Source: an uncultured Limnohabitans sp. (GTDB taxonomy: Bacteria > Pseudomonadota > Gammaproteobacteria > Burkholderiales > Burkholderiaceae_C). Taken from it: a stretch of DNA of 19,554 nt. The notes beneath the pieces are model-generated. The model made no database searches. It saw nothing but the letters and a program-made list of their open reading frames with translations, and was not told where the DNA came from. The position numbers and the translations under genes were made by a program. The stretch spans positions 1 through 19,554 of the forward strand of contig CALEYZ010000166.1 of assembly GCA_937928195.1 (NCBI GenBank). Reading direction: 5' to 3'. Positions 1 through 7,075 of this stretch are shown here, piece after piece (positions within the stretch are counted from its first letter, which is position 1; each line of letters opens with the position of its first letter).

Positions 1-775
1 ATGTCACGGTGTCGTTCAGCTTCACGCTTTGCGCCAAACCGGCGTTGGCCACAGGGGCGGAGTTGGCGGCGGCTGCCGTGATCACCACCACAGAAGACAA
101 GCTGTCGGCTTTGCCGTCGTTCACAACCAAGATGGCGGTGTAGGTGCCCACCATGTCGGCGGTAAAGCGGGGGTTGGGTGAGTAAGTGGCGTTCAAAGCG
201 GCGCCGCTGCCTGCGGGCACATTGCTCAGGCTCCACTTATAGGTAAGAGGGTCGCGGTTGGCATCGGTACTGGCGGTGCCGTCCAGGGTGACCACGCTGC
301 CCACGGTAATGCTTTGATTCGGGCCTGCATTGGCCACGGGCGCCGAGTTGCTGACGCTGGAATAAACACTGACGGTGGAGACGGTGCTGTTGGCTTTGCC
401 ATCGTTCACCACGAGTGACACGGTGTAAGTACCGGCCAGGTCGGCAGTGAAGGTGGGCTTGGCCGAGGTGCTGGAAGACAAGGCGGCCAAGCTGCCTGTG
501 GGCACGGCCGTCATTTGCCAGAGGTAAGTGAGGGATTGGTTGTTGACGTCGCGGCTGCCGCTACCGTCCAAAGTGACCAAGCTGCCCACCGACACGTTTT
601 GTGTCACGCCGGCATTGGCCACGGGCGGTGTGTTGGAGGCAGAGCAGCCGGTGCCGGGCAAGATGCCCAAGACTGCCGAGCAGCCACCACTGCCACCACC
701 GCCGCAGGCCACCAAGAGGGTGGTGAGCAGGGCTGCGAATGAAACGCGCAATGTTGTGTTCATGGGGGTGTTCAT
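1..775 (-). CDS. PKD-repeat lipoprotein (3' end beyond window)
   Basis: Reading the minus strand from ATG at 775 gives an open frame to the window edge (258 codons, no stop). It starts with a short lipoprotein signal: a hydrophobic stretch ending LLTTLLVAC, with the lipidated Cys at residue 24 (20 if the in-frame ATG at 763 is used), then a Gly-rich linker. Two complete repeats of about 92 residues follow, from about residue 48 and 140, each opening with (P/A)PVANAG and closing with GTYT.(S/A).LVVNDGKA; a third begins before the edge. This is the pattern of PKD-like Ig-fold domains in cell-surface proteins. It is probably an outer-membrane-anchored surface or adhesion protein; the function of the missing C-terminus is unknown. 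It starts 8 bases after the upstream lipoprotein gene, so the two are likely co-transcribed. Neither candidate start has a strong ribosome site. Confidence 0.85.
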   Translation of the reverse strand, partial: MNTPMNTTLRVSFAALLTTLLVACGGGGSGGCSAVLGILPGTGCSASNTPPVANAGVTQNVSVGSLVTLDGSGSRDVNNQSLTYLWQMTAVPTGSLAALSSSTSAKPTFTADLAGTYTVSLVVNDGKANSTVSTVSVYSSVSNSAPVANAGPNQSITVGSVVTLDGTASTDANRDPLTYKWSLSNVPAGSGAALNATYSPNPRFTADMVGTYTAILVVNDGKADSLSSVVVITAAAANSAPVANAGLAQSVKLNDTVT

Positions 776-783
776 GGGTTGGT

Positions 784-1212
784 TCACTTGCAAAGAGAAT
801 GAGAAATGTCGATGTTCTCGGGGTAACGCAACCCCTTGTTGTTGTAGAGGTCTACGGCGCCGCCAATGATGCCGCCGGCCAACACGTTGCCGGCCATTTC
901 CCAAGAGGGCAAGGCAGGAGCCGTGACGGTCATGGGTTGGCTGAATTGGGTTTTGCAGGTGATGTCCAGGCCGTGGTTGTCGCCGGCCACCACCACTTTG
1001 CCGGGGGAGTTGAAGGTCCAACTGCCTTTGGTGTTTTCTGCGCGGCAATAGGCTTGAACGGCTTTGCCGCTGCACATCACGCGAACTGTCAGCTCTTGGG
1101 TGTCGTCATTTAAGAGGCTGGCGCAGCCGCTGATACCGCCAATGGCCAAGCCCACAGCGGCGGCCAATGCGGCGCGCACCAAGGGAATTCGGGGGAAGCG
1201 TGTGAAGGTCAT
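784..1212 (-). CDS. Small lipoprotein of unknown function
   Basis: A 142-residue protein beginning MTFTRFPRIPLVRAAL. It has a basic N-terminus, a hydrophobic segment at about residues 14-29 and a lipobox-like GISGC with Cys30 as the likely lipidation site. The frame extends upstream to 1263, but starting at 1212 places a normal signal peptide at the N-terminus, so I prefer it. The mature part has further Cys residues and a C-terminal Gly-rich stretch, GNVLAGGIIGGAVDLYNN, followed by YPENIDI. That resembles the GN..GG.IG..VD...YP ending seen in a group of small uncharacterised proteobacterial lipoproteins. It lies directly upstream of the PKD-repeat lipoprotein on the same strand, so the two may form one envelope operon. 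I do not recognise a specific function. Confidence 0.75.
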   Translation of the reverse strand: MTFTRFPRIPLVRAALAAAVGLAIGGISGCASLLNDDTQELTVRVMCSGKAVQAYCRAENTKGSWTFNSPGKVVVAGDNHGLDITCKTQFSQPMTVTAPALPSWEMAGNVLAGGIIGGAVDLYNNKGLRYPENIDISHSLCK

Positions 1213-1521
1213 GGCGTGTTCAAGCTTTCTGCATAGGCTATTTCTCTGTCCGTAAATCGTCACGAAAGTCTGAAACTTGAGGGCGGGGCGCCGTCAAATC
1301 GCTGACAGTCTGGGTCATTGGGCTTCGTATCCCTCCTATCAGCAAGATTTGCGCCTGCGGATTTGCAGGGGGAAGTGGCAAGGAGTTGCCGGTGGCTTGC
1401 CGCACTTTCTTGCTTACCAGTGGTCTGTGAGACATGCCTGTATGCTTTTATTTGCCTTCAATTGCGCCATTCATGCCAAATGATTGCGCCATTTTTGGAG
1501 GTATCGCGCCATAATTGCGCC
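1213..1521. other. Divergent intergenic region
   Basis: This 309-base gap separates the minus-strand lipoprotein gene from the plus-strand Fic gene. It should hold promoters for both, but no convincing -35/-10 pair is visible. It does contain an imperfect hairpin at 1373-1407 and the ATTGCGCCAT repeat cluster at 1461-1523, both listed separately. No additional gene is supported: frames that extend into this region lack ribosome sites and protein-like composition. Confidence 0.6.
1373..1407. repeat. Imperfect inverted repeat / hairpin
   Basis: AAGTGGCAAG at 1373-1382 pairs with CTTGCC at 1396-1401 and ACTT at 1404-1407, giving a ten-pair stem with a two-base bulge and a 13-base loop. No T-run follows, so it is not a standard terminator. 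It could be a regulator site or an RNA structure in the Fic leader. The role is unknown. Confidence 0.4.
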
Positions 1522-1523
1522 AT
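1461..1523 (+). promoter_or_regulatory. Four phased ATTGCGCCAT repeats (putative operator)
   Basis: Three exact copies of ATTGCGCCAT lie at 1461-1470, 1483-1492 and 1514-1523, with a one-mismatch copy (ATCGCGCCAT) at 1503-1512. Start-to-start distances are 22, 20 and 11 bases, roughly two, two and one helical turns, so all face about the same side of the DNA. The unit is itself nearly palindromic (8 of 10 positions). The last copy overlaps the ATG of the Fic gene. This is the arrangement expected for cooperative binding of a repressor, and the winged-helix domain of the adjacent protein is the obvious candidate (inference). Confidence 0.65.
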
Positions 1524-2913
1524 GAACAAATCGCTGACCTTTGAACTCTTGGCCCTCATTCGAGCCGCCAAGCAGGGCCTTGCCATGGCCGACATTCAGG
1601 CCAGCATGCCGGGTTTGGCGCGCCGAACTGCGCAGCGGCACTTGGCGAAGGGCATTCAATCTGGCATTTTGGTGGGGCAGGGTGAAGGCCGAGGGCGGCG
1701 TTATCTTTTGGCAGATCGGGGCAGCTATGGGTCCACCGTTCCTACGGCTCTTTTGTTGCAAGAAACGCCAGACAAAGCGCCTGCATTTCCCAGTTGGATA
1801 CCCTTGTCACTCGACAGTTTGGATGTGCTGCGTTACGTTGACCAAGACCTTGGCGCCCGCAAACCCGTGGGTTATCAACATGATTTTTTGGCAGCATACG
1901 AGCCAGGTCGCACATGGTATTTGTCAGAGCCGCTCAGGCGACAACTGCACAAAATGGGCAAAACCAGCGCGGTGAATGCGCCTGCCGGCACCTACAGCCG
2001 CGCCATCTTGAACCGTTTGCTGATTGATTTGTCTTGGGCCTCCAGCCACCTAGAAGGCAACACCTACTCACGCCTCGACACACTGCAACTGATACAGCAT
2101 GGGCAGGTTGCGCAAGGCAAGGCGGCCCTTGAAACCCAAATGATTTTGAACCACCGTGCCGCCATTGAGTTGCTGGTGAACAACATCGACACGGTGGGCC
2201 TCAACCGCTACACCCTCATGAACATTCACAGTGCCTTGTCAGAAAATTTGTTGCCCGACCAAGAAGACGAAGGGCGTGTGCGGCAGCATGCGGTGCACAT
2301 CGGTCAAAGTGTGTACCGGCCTCTGTCGGGCTCGGCGCAACTTGAAGCCGGCCTCGACACACTGTTGCAAAAAGTCGGCCTCATTCCCGATCCCTTTGAG
2401 CAGTCTTTTTTCATGATGGTGCACTTGCCGTATTTGCAGCCCTTTGCCGACATGAACAAGCGCAGCTCGCGCTTGGCGGCCAACTTGCCTTTGTTTCGCG
2501 CCAACCTGTGCCCTTTGACATTTTTGGATGTGCCCGAACAGGCCTACAGCCGAGCCATGCTGGGCGTGTATGAAATGACCCGCGTGGAGTTGCTGCGAGA
2601 CCTGTACACCTGGGCCTATCAGCGCTCTACGCACGAATATTCAAGCATTCAGCAAAACTTGACCGAGCCCGATCCGCATCGGCTGAAGTGGCGCAATTTC
2701 ATCAAGCAATGCGTACGCGAAGCGGTTCAACAGCCCTTTTTAGACCCTTTGAAACACGTTCAAACGCAGGTGGCTTTGCACATTCCACAAGACGAGCAAG
2801 CGCCGGTTTTGGCATTGCTCGTGAATGAACTTGGGCGCTTGCACGAAGGGGTGTTGGCGCGTTATGGCTTAAAACCCTCTGAATTTGCACTTTGGAAATC
2901 TCGTTCTGAATGA
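1522..2913 (+). CDS. Winged-helix/Fic protein with altered Fic motif
   Basis: A 463-residue protein. Residues 1-65 form a DeoR/MarR-like winged helix (ARRTAQRHLAKGIQSGIL, then a basic wing GRGRRYLL). A Fic domain follows. Residues 174-179 (SSHLEG) match the inhibitory-helix motif (S/T)xxxE(G/N). The Fic core at 306-317 reads QPFADMNKRSSR where the AMPylation consensus is HPFx(D/E)GN(G/K)RxxR: the catalytic His is Gln and the first Gly is Met, while Asp310, Asn312, Lys313 and both Arg remain. From memory, a Q-for-H clade with similar flanking sequence recurs in proteobacteria, so this is probably not a sequencing error. It may bind nucleotide without transferring AMP and act as a regulator. 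Start: ATG 1522 gives a natural N-terminus, but a GGAGG at 1497-1501 lies 20 bases away; ATG 1480 is an alternative. Confidence 0.85.
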   Translation: MNKSLTFELLALIRAAKQGLAMADIQASMPGLARRTAQRHLAKGIQSGILVGQGEGRGRRYLLADRGSYGSTVPTALLLQETPDKAPAFPSWIPLSLDSLDVLRYVDQDLGARKPVGYQHDFLAAYEPGRTWYLSEPLRRQLHKMGKTSAVNAPAGTYSRAILNRLLIDLSWASSHLEGNTYSRLDTLQLIQHGQVAQGKAALETQMILNHRAAIELLVNNIDTVGLNRYTLMNIHSALSENLLPDQEDEGRVRQHAVHIGQSVYRPLSGSAQLEAGLDTLLQKVGLIPDPFEQSFFMMVHLPYLQPFADMNKRSSRLAANLPLFRANLCPLTFLDVPEQAYSRAMLGVYEMTRVELLRDLYTWAYQRSTHEYSSIQQNLTEPDPHRLKWRNFIKQCVREAVQQPFLDPLKHVQTQVALHIPQDEQAPVLALLVNELGRLHEGVLARYGLKPSEFALWKSRSE

Positions 2914-2916
2914 TTA

Positions 2917-2937
2917 AGAATTCATTTTAAAAATTCT
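2917..2937 (+). terminator. Possible weak terminator after Fic gene
   Basis: AGAATT at 2917-2922 and AATTCT at 2932-2937 form a six-pair stem with a nine-base AT-rich loop just after the Fic stop codon. The stem is A/T-rich and no clean T-run follows, so termination would be weak at best. The same short stretch has a direct repeat TTCTGAA at 2904-2910 and 2934-2940. Confidence 0.25.
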
Positions 2938-2948
2938 GAAGATTTTGC

Positions 2949-2993
2949 TTGAAAACTTCATATAGGAAGGTTTAGAATCCGTTCCTATATGAA
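2949..2993 (+). promoter_or_regulatory. Promoter with perfect 12-bp inverted repeat at TnpB-like gene
   Basis: TTCATATAGGAA at 2957-2968 and TTCCTATATGAA at 2982-2993 are exact reverse complements separated by 13 bases. A plausible sigma-70 promoter is interleaved: TTGAAA at 2949-2954, an 18-base spacer, and TAGAAT at 2973-2978. The left arm sits in the spacer, and the right arm covers the expected transcription start and the ATG at 2989. A protein bound to both arms would block the promoter. In RNA, if transcription began upstream, the arms would form a 12-pair stem burying the start codon. The only Shine-Dalgarno-like sequence (AGGAAGG, 2964-2970) is 18 bases from the ATG, so the message may be nearly leaderless. 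Confidence 0.6.
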
Positions 2994-3645
2994 TTCTGTT
3001 GTACGCGTTCCCCTTAACACCACGCCCGAGCAATTCGAGCGGCTGCAGGCTTTGCAGTCGGCGTTTGCCGAGGTGTGCAATGCCTTGGCGCCTGAAGTTC
3101 AGCGCACGCGCGTTTGGAACCGGGTGGCTTTGCACCACATGCATTACCGGGCATTGCGCGAGAAGTTTCCGGCGCTGGGTTCACAAATGGTGTGCAATGC
3201 CATCTATGCGGTGTCTCGCACATCGCGCATGGTGTTTCAAATGCCGGCCAGTCCGTTCAGTTTGGCGAAGTTGGGCGACAAACCGCTGCCTTTGCTGCAA
3301 TTTGCCAACAGTTGCCCGGTTTACTTCGATCGCCACACGCTCAGCATCAAAGGCTCTAAATTGTCTTTGTTCACGCTGGACGGCCGCATGCACTTTGAGC
3401 TCACGCTGCCAGAAACGCAGCTACTGCTGTTTAAAGTTTCTAAATTGCGCGAAATTTCTCTAACTCGCAGATTGGACGGCTTGTACGAGCTGGCCTTCTG
3501 GCTTGAAACCCAACAGGCACTCACACAGCAAGAAGCCCAAGCGGCTTTGGATGTGCAAGTGTCTAGCCCAGACGAAGCTGTGCCGGCTGCATTGATGGCC
3601 CAGTCTCCCATTCCCGATTACGTCTCTATTGAGGTTGCTGCATGA
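2989..3645 (+). CDS. RuvC-less TnpB-like (N-terminal domain) protein
   Basis: A 218-residue protein resembling the N-terminal half of IS200/IS605-family TnpB. Residues 5-35 match the TnpB opening (RVPLNTTPEQ...AFAEVCNA). Residues 50-76 (HMHYRALREKFPALGSQMVCNAIYAVS) match the helical stretch LH..Y..LREK..L.SQ....AI..V. Residues 112-172 (YFDRHTLSIKG..LSLFTLDGRMHFEL...LTRRLDGLYELAFWLE) match the TnpB wedge beta-domain. Full TnpB (about 350-450 residues) would then carry RuvC and a zinc finger. Here only a possible relic of the first RuvC motif (ALDVQ, 186-190) precedes the stop, so it cannot be a nuclease. The frame is intact, codon use matches its neighbours, and its stop overlaps the next ATG (ATGA at 3642), so it seems maintained and translationally coupled to the exporter genes. 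It could be an RNA- or DNA-binding regulator or a lingering transposon relic. The family call rests on motif memory, not a search. Confidence 0.7.
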   Translation: MNSVVRVPLNTTPEQFERLQALQSAFAEVCNALAPEVQRTRVWNRVALHHMHYRALREKFPALGSQMVCNAIYAVSRTSRMVFQMPASPFSLAKLGDKPLPLLQFANSCPVYFDRHTLSIKGSKLSLFTLDGRMHFELTLPETQLLLFKVSKLREISLTRRLDGLYELAFWLETQQALTQQEAQAALDVQVSSPDEAVPAALMAQSPIPDYVSIEVAA

Positions 3646-5336
3646 AGCCCCAAACCCCCCCGTCCGAACTGGCCCTGGCCTTTGAGCCACTCAAGCCAGT
3701 GATTTTGAAAGCCATAGGCTTTAGCACCCTGATCAGCTTGCTGGCGCTGGCGCCCACGGTCTATATGTTGGAGGTTTATGACCGTGTGGTGAACAGCCGC
3801 AGCGGCATGACCCTGGCCATGTTGACCGTCATGATTGTGCTGGCCTACGCCGTCATGGAGCTTTTAGAAAAAGTGCGCGGCGCTTTGATGCGTGCAGCCG
3901 GCGTGCAAATTGACGAAGCACTTTCCAAGCGCGTGTACGACGCCATGTTCCAAGGTTTTTTGAAGCGCCAGGTGGGTGGCTCGATGCAAGTGCTGAACGA
4001 TTTGAAGTCGGTGCGCGAGTTTTTGGCCAACCCGGCTCTCATGGCGGTTTTGGAAGCGCCCGTGGCTTTGGTGGCGCTGGCCTTGATATTTGCCATCAGC
4101 CCTGTGCTGGGGTATGCCGCTATTTTGGGTGGCGTGGCACAAATTGGCGTGGCTTGGATGAACGAGCGGGCCACGCGCAAACCATTGGGCGAGGCCAACC
4201 GCAGTGCCATTGGTGCGCAGCAGTTTGCCGAAGCGTCGCTGCGCAATGCGCACGTGATGGAATCGATGGGCATGCTGGATGCGGTGCATGGCCGCTGGCA
4301 AAAGCGCCAACGCGAGTTTTTGGCGTTTCAGGCCACGGCGTCTGAAGGTGCCGGTTTGTGGACGGCCATGTCCAAGGCCGTGCAGCAAGTGATGTCTTCA
4401 TTGTTGTTGGGCTTGGGCGCATGGTTGTTGCTCAACAACATGCTGAACGGCGGCTCTAGCATGATGATCATCGGCTCGGTGTTGGGTGGCCGTGTGCTGG
4501 CGCCTTTGAGCCAATTGGTGGCGCAGTGGAATGGTGTGGTGAATGTGCGCGGTGCGTGGGGCCGCTTGGAAGCCCTGCTGGCGCAAGTGCCGGCCAAGCC
4601 CGAGGCCATGCCGCTGCCTGCCCCCAAAGGGGTGTTGACCGTTGAGAATTTGGTGGCCGGTGCGCCAGGCCAGCAAGCCGCCATTGTGCGCGGCGTGCAG
4701 TTTGGCTTGAACACAGGTGAAGTGCTGGCCGTGGTGGGCCCCTCCGCTTCTGGCAAAACCACTTTGGCGCGTTTGTTGGTGGGCTTGTGGCCTTCAATGG
4801 GTGGCAAGGTTCGCTTGGACGGCGCCGACATTCACATGTGGGACAAAACAGAATTGGGCCCTTACTTGGGCTACTTGCCGCAAGGCGTTGAATTGCTTGA
4901 CGGCACTTTGGCAGAAAACATTGCGCGCTTTGGCGATGTCGACATGGTGCAAGTAGAAGCTGCAGCCCGCTTGGTGGGTTTGCACGAGCTGATCATGTCC
5001 TTGCCCGAGGGCTACAACAGCCCCGTGGGCCGCGATGGCGCCATGCTGTCGGGCGGTCAACGCCAGCGCGTGGGCTTGGCCCGTGCCTTGTATGGCAAGC
5101 CTGTGTTTGTGGTGCTGGACGAGCCCAACTCGAGCTTGGACGAGGCCGGTGATGCCGCTTTGGCCAATGCCATTGCCGCGTTGAAACAACTCGGCACCAC
5201 CTTTGTGGTGATGACCCACCGCACCAGCGTGCTGGGTGTGGCCGACAAGATGTTGATCATGCGCGACGGTGCGCAGCAAGCCTTTGGCCCGCGCGATGAA
5301 GTGCTGGCCGCGTTGCAACAGAAAGCTAAATCATGA
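3642..5336 (+). CDS. Type I secretion ABC exporter, first paralogue (PrtD-like)
   Basis: A 564-residue inner-membrane permease fused to an ATPase, which would power export of unfolded cargo through the HlyD and TolC partners encoded downstream. The N-terminal membrane domain begins at about residue 22 with the PrtD-family signature LALAPTVYMLEVYDRVVNS. There is no C39 peptidase domain, so cargo is not clipped by the transporter. The ATPase domain has Walker A GPSASGKTT (366-374), signature LSGGQRQR (469-476), Walker B VFVVLDEPN (488-496) and H-loop His526. Glu494 after the Walker B Asp is present, so it should hydrolyse ATP. The ATG at 3642 overlaps the stop of the TnpB-like gene and its own stop overlaps the next ATG at 5333, so translation is coupled across three genes. 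Confidence 0.93.
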   Translation: MKPQTPPSELALAFEPLKPVILKAIGFSTLISLLALAPTVYMLEVYDRVVNSRSGMTLAMLTVMIVLAYAVMELLEKVRGALMRAAGVQIDEALSKRVYDAMFQGFLKRQVGGSMQVLNDLKSVREFLANPALMAVLEAPVALVALALIFAISPVLGYAAILGGVAQIGVAWMNERATRKPLGEANRSAIGAQQFAEASLRNAHVMESMGMLDAVHGRWQKRQREFLAFQATASEGAGLWTAMSKAVQQVMSSLLLGLGAWLLLNNMLNGGSSMMIIGSVLGGRVLAPLSQLVAQWNGVVNVRGAWGRLEALLAQVPAKPEAMPLPAPKGVLTVENLVAGAPGQQAAIVRGVQFGLNTGEVLAVVGPSASGKTTLARLLVGLWPSMGGKVRLDGADIHMWDKTELGPYLGYLPQGVELLDGTLAENIARFGDVDMVQVEAAARLVGLHELIMSLPEGYNSPVGRDGAMLSGGQRQRVGLARALYGKPVFVVLDEPNSSLDEAGDAALANAIAALKQLGTTFVVMTHRTSVLGVADKMLIMRDGAQQAFGPRDEVLAALQQKAKS

Positions 5337-7045
5337 AGATTCCAGAAATGATGAACCGCGACGAGTTGTCGCGCACGCTGTGGGGCTTCCGCTATGAGTT
5401 CATGGTGGCAGGCGTTTTCAGCATGGTGGCCAATTTGCTGATGCTCACGCCCACCATTTACATGTTGCAGGTGTACGACCGTGTCATGCTGAGCCAAAGC
5501 ACTGGCACATTGATTGCGGTGTCTTTGATCACCTTGTTCTTCTTTGGCGTGCTGACCTTTGCCGAGTGGTCTCGCTCCAAGTTGTTGGTCAGCTCGGGTG
5601 TGCGTTTGGACGAGTTGCTCAGCAAGCGTTTGTTCCATGCCAGCTACGAAGCGTATTTGAATCCTGAAGTGAGCAATCCTTCTCGTTCGTTCAACGACCT
5701 GACCGAAGTGCGTCAGTTCTTAACCGGCAACGGTATCTTTGCATTCTTTGATGTACCTTGGGCGCCGATCTACATTGCTGTGCTGTTCATGTTGCACCCT
5801 TGGTTGGGTGTGATGGCCATTGGCTTTGGTGCGGTGCAAGCCGTGCTGGCCTGGTGGGGTAGCCAAGCGACCAAGCCTGCGCAAGCCGCGGCCAGCAAAG
5901 CGCAGCAAGATGTGGGTGGTTATTTGCAAAGCAAGTTTCGCAATGCCGAAGTGATTGAGTCCATGGGCATGGTGAGCCACTTGTACCGCCGTTGGGCAGA
6001 GCGCAATGCGAAAGCCATGGGCAGTGCTTTGAATGCACAAGCTGTGGCTGGCCGCGTGGTGGCTTGGAGCAAGTTTGTGCGCTACACGCAGCAGTCGCTG
6101 GCTTTGGGCGGCGGTGCGTTGTTGGTGATTCAAGGTGAGTTGTCACCCGGCGCCATGATTGCCGCCAACGTGCTGATGACGCGCGCTTTGGCGCCCATCG
6201 ATTTGATGGTGGGCACTTGGACCGGCTTCTTGAGTGCCAAGGAAGCTTTCATTCGCTTGCGAGATTTGCTGGAAGCCCACCCCCTGCGCAACAAAGCGCC
6301 CATGGGCGTGGTGCCCAAAGGCGATGTGGTGTTGAAAGACGTGGTGGCTTCTGCGCCCGGCCGCAAAGACCCCATTTTGAAAGGCATCAGCGCGCTCATG
6401 CCAACCGGCACCGTGACGGTGGTGCTGGGTGCATCGGGTTCGGGCAAGTCAACATTGGCCCGAGTGCTGTTGGGCATTTGGCCTCACACCGGTGGCGAGG
6501 TCTTGCTAGACGGGCAGCCTATTTTGAACTGGGACCGCATGGAACTGGGCCCGCACATTGGTTACTTGCCCCAAGACATTGAATTGTTTGACGGCACCAT
6601 TGCAGAAAACATTGCGCGCGCGGGCCAAGTGGTCTCTGAAAAAGTGATTGCGGCCGCCGAAGCCTCAGGCTTGCACCAAATGATTTTGCGATTCCCCAAA
6701 GGTTATGACACGCCCATGGGCGAGGCTGGCAGCCTGTTGTCGGGCGGTCAGCGTCAGCGCGTTGGCTTGGCCCGTGCGCTGTACGGCGAGCCTGCCCTGG
6801 TGGTGCTGGACGAGCCCAATGCCAACTTGGACGACGAAGGCGAAGCCGCCTTGGTGCGTGCGGTGCAAGGCCTCAAAGCCAAAGGCAAAACCGTGGTGTT
6901 GATCAGCCACCGCCCAGGCATTGTGGGTGTGGCCGATCGCCTCTTGATCTTGCACCAAGGCACGGTGCAGGCCAGTGGCCCGCGCGATGGCGTGCTGGCG
7001 GCATTGCAACAACAACGTGAAGCGGCACAAGCTGCGCAATCTTAA
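5333..7045 (+). CDS. Type I secretion ABC exporter, second paralogue (PrtD-like)
   Basis: A 570-residue permease/ATPase of the same PrtD-like family as its upstream neighbour, with the signature LTPTIYMLQVYDRVMLSQSTGT in its first membrane segment. Walker A GASGSGKST is at 366-374, signature LSGGQRQR at 469-476, Walker B LVVLDEPN just after, and an SHR H-loop near the C-terminus. Walker A and signature fall at the same residue numbers as in the first paralogue, which points to tandem duplication. Both copies keep all ATPase residues, so neither is obviously degenerate. A heterodimeric exporter is the simplest reading, but two homodimers with different cargo are possible. It starts within the ATGA overlap at 5333 and is followed by a 30-base gap before the adaptor gene. 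Confidence 0.93.
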   Translation: MKIPEMMNRDELSRTLWGFRYEFMVAGVFSMVANLLMLTPTIYMLQVYDRVMLSQSTGTLIAVSLITLFFFGVLTFAEWSRSKLLVSSGVRLDELLSKRLFHASYEAYLNPEVSNPSRSFNDLTEVRQFLTGNGIFAFFDVPWAPIYIAVLFMLHPWLGVMAIGFGAVQAVLAWWGSQATKPAQAAASKAQQDVGGYLQSKFRNAEVIESMGMVSHLYRRWAERNAKAMGSALNAQAVAGRVVAWSKFVRYTQQSLALGGGALLVIQGELSPGAMIAANVLMTRALAPIDLMVGTWTGFLSAKEAFIRLRDLLEAHPLRNKAPMGVVPKGDVVLKDVVASAPGRKDPILKGISALMPTGTVTVVLGASGSGKSTLARVLLGIWPHTGGEVLLDGQPILNWDRMELGPHIGYLPQDIELFDGTIAENIARAGQVVSEKVIAAAEASGLHQMILRFPKGYDTPMGEAGSLLSGGQRQRVGLARALYGEPALVVLDEPNANLDDEGEAALVRAVQGLKAKGKTVVLISHRPGIVGVADRLLILHQGTVQASGPRDGVLAALQQQREAAQAAQS

Positions 7046-7075
7046 ATATTTTTTGACACTTAAATCGAGACTGTC

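Noticed and set aside
1318..1521. Upstream extension of the Fic frame (68 extra codons)
   Set aside because: The extension has Cys/Leu-rich, non-family-like composition and would run through the repeat operator. The winged-helix domain begins naturally at ATG 1522.
3500..3645. Guide-RNA (omega-RNA-like) scaffold at the 3' end of the TnpB-like gene
   Set aside because: TnpB guides usually overlap or follow the gene end, but here the frame runs into the ABC gene with a four-base overlap and I see no stable stem-loop array by eye. A guide cannot be excluded without a folding calculation.
7053..7058. TTGACA between the second ABC gene and the HlyD gene as an internal promoter
   Set aside because: The -35 match is perfect, but no -10 is found 16-18 bases downstream; the position falls in the HlyD start region.
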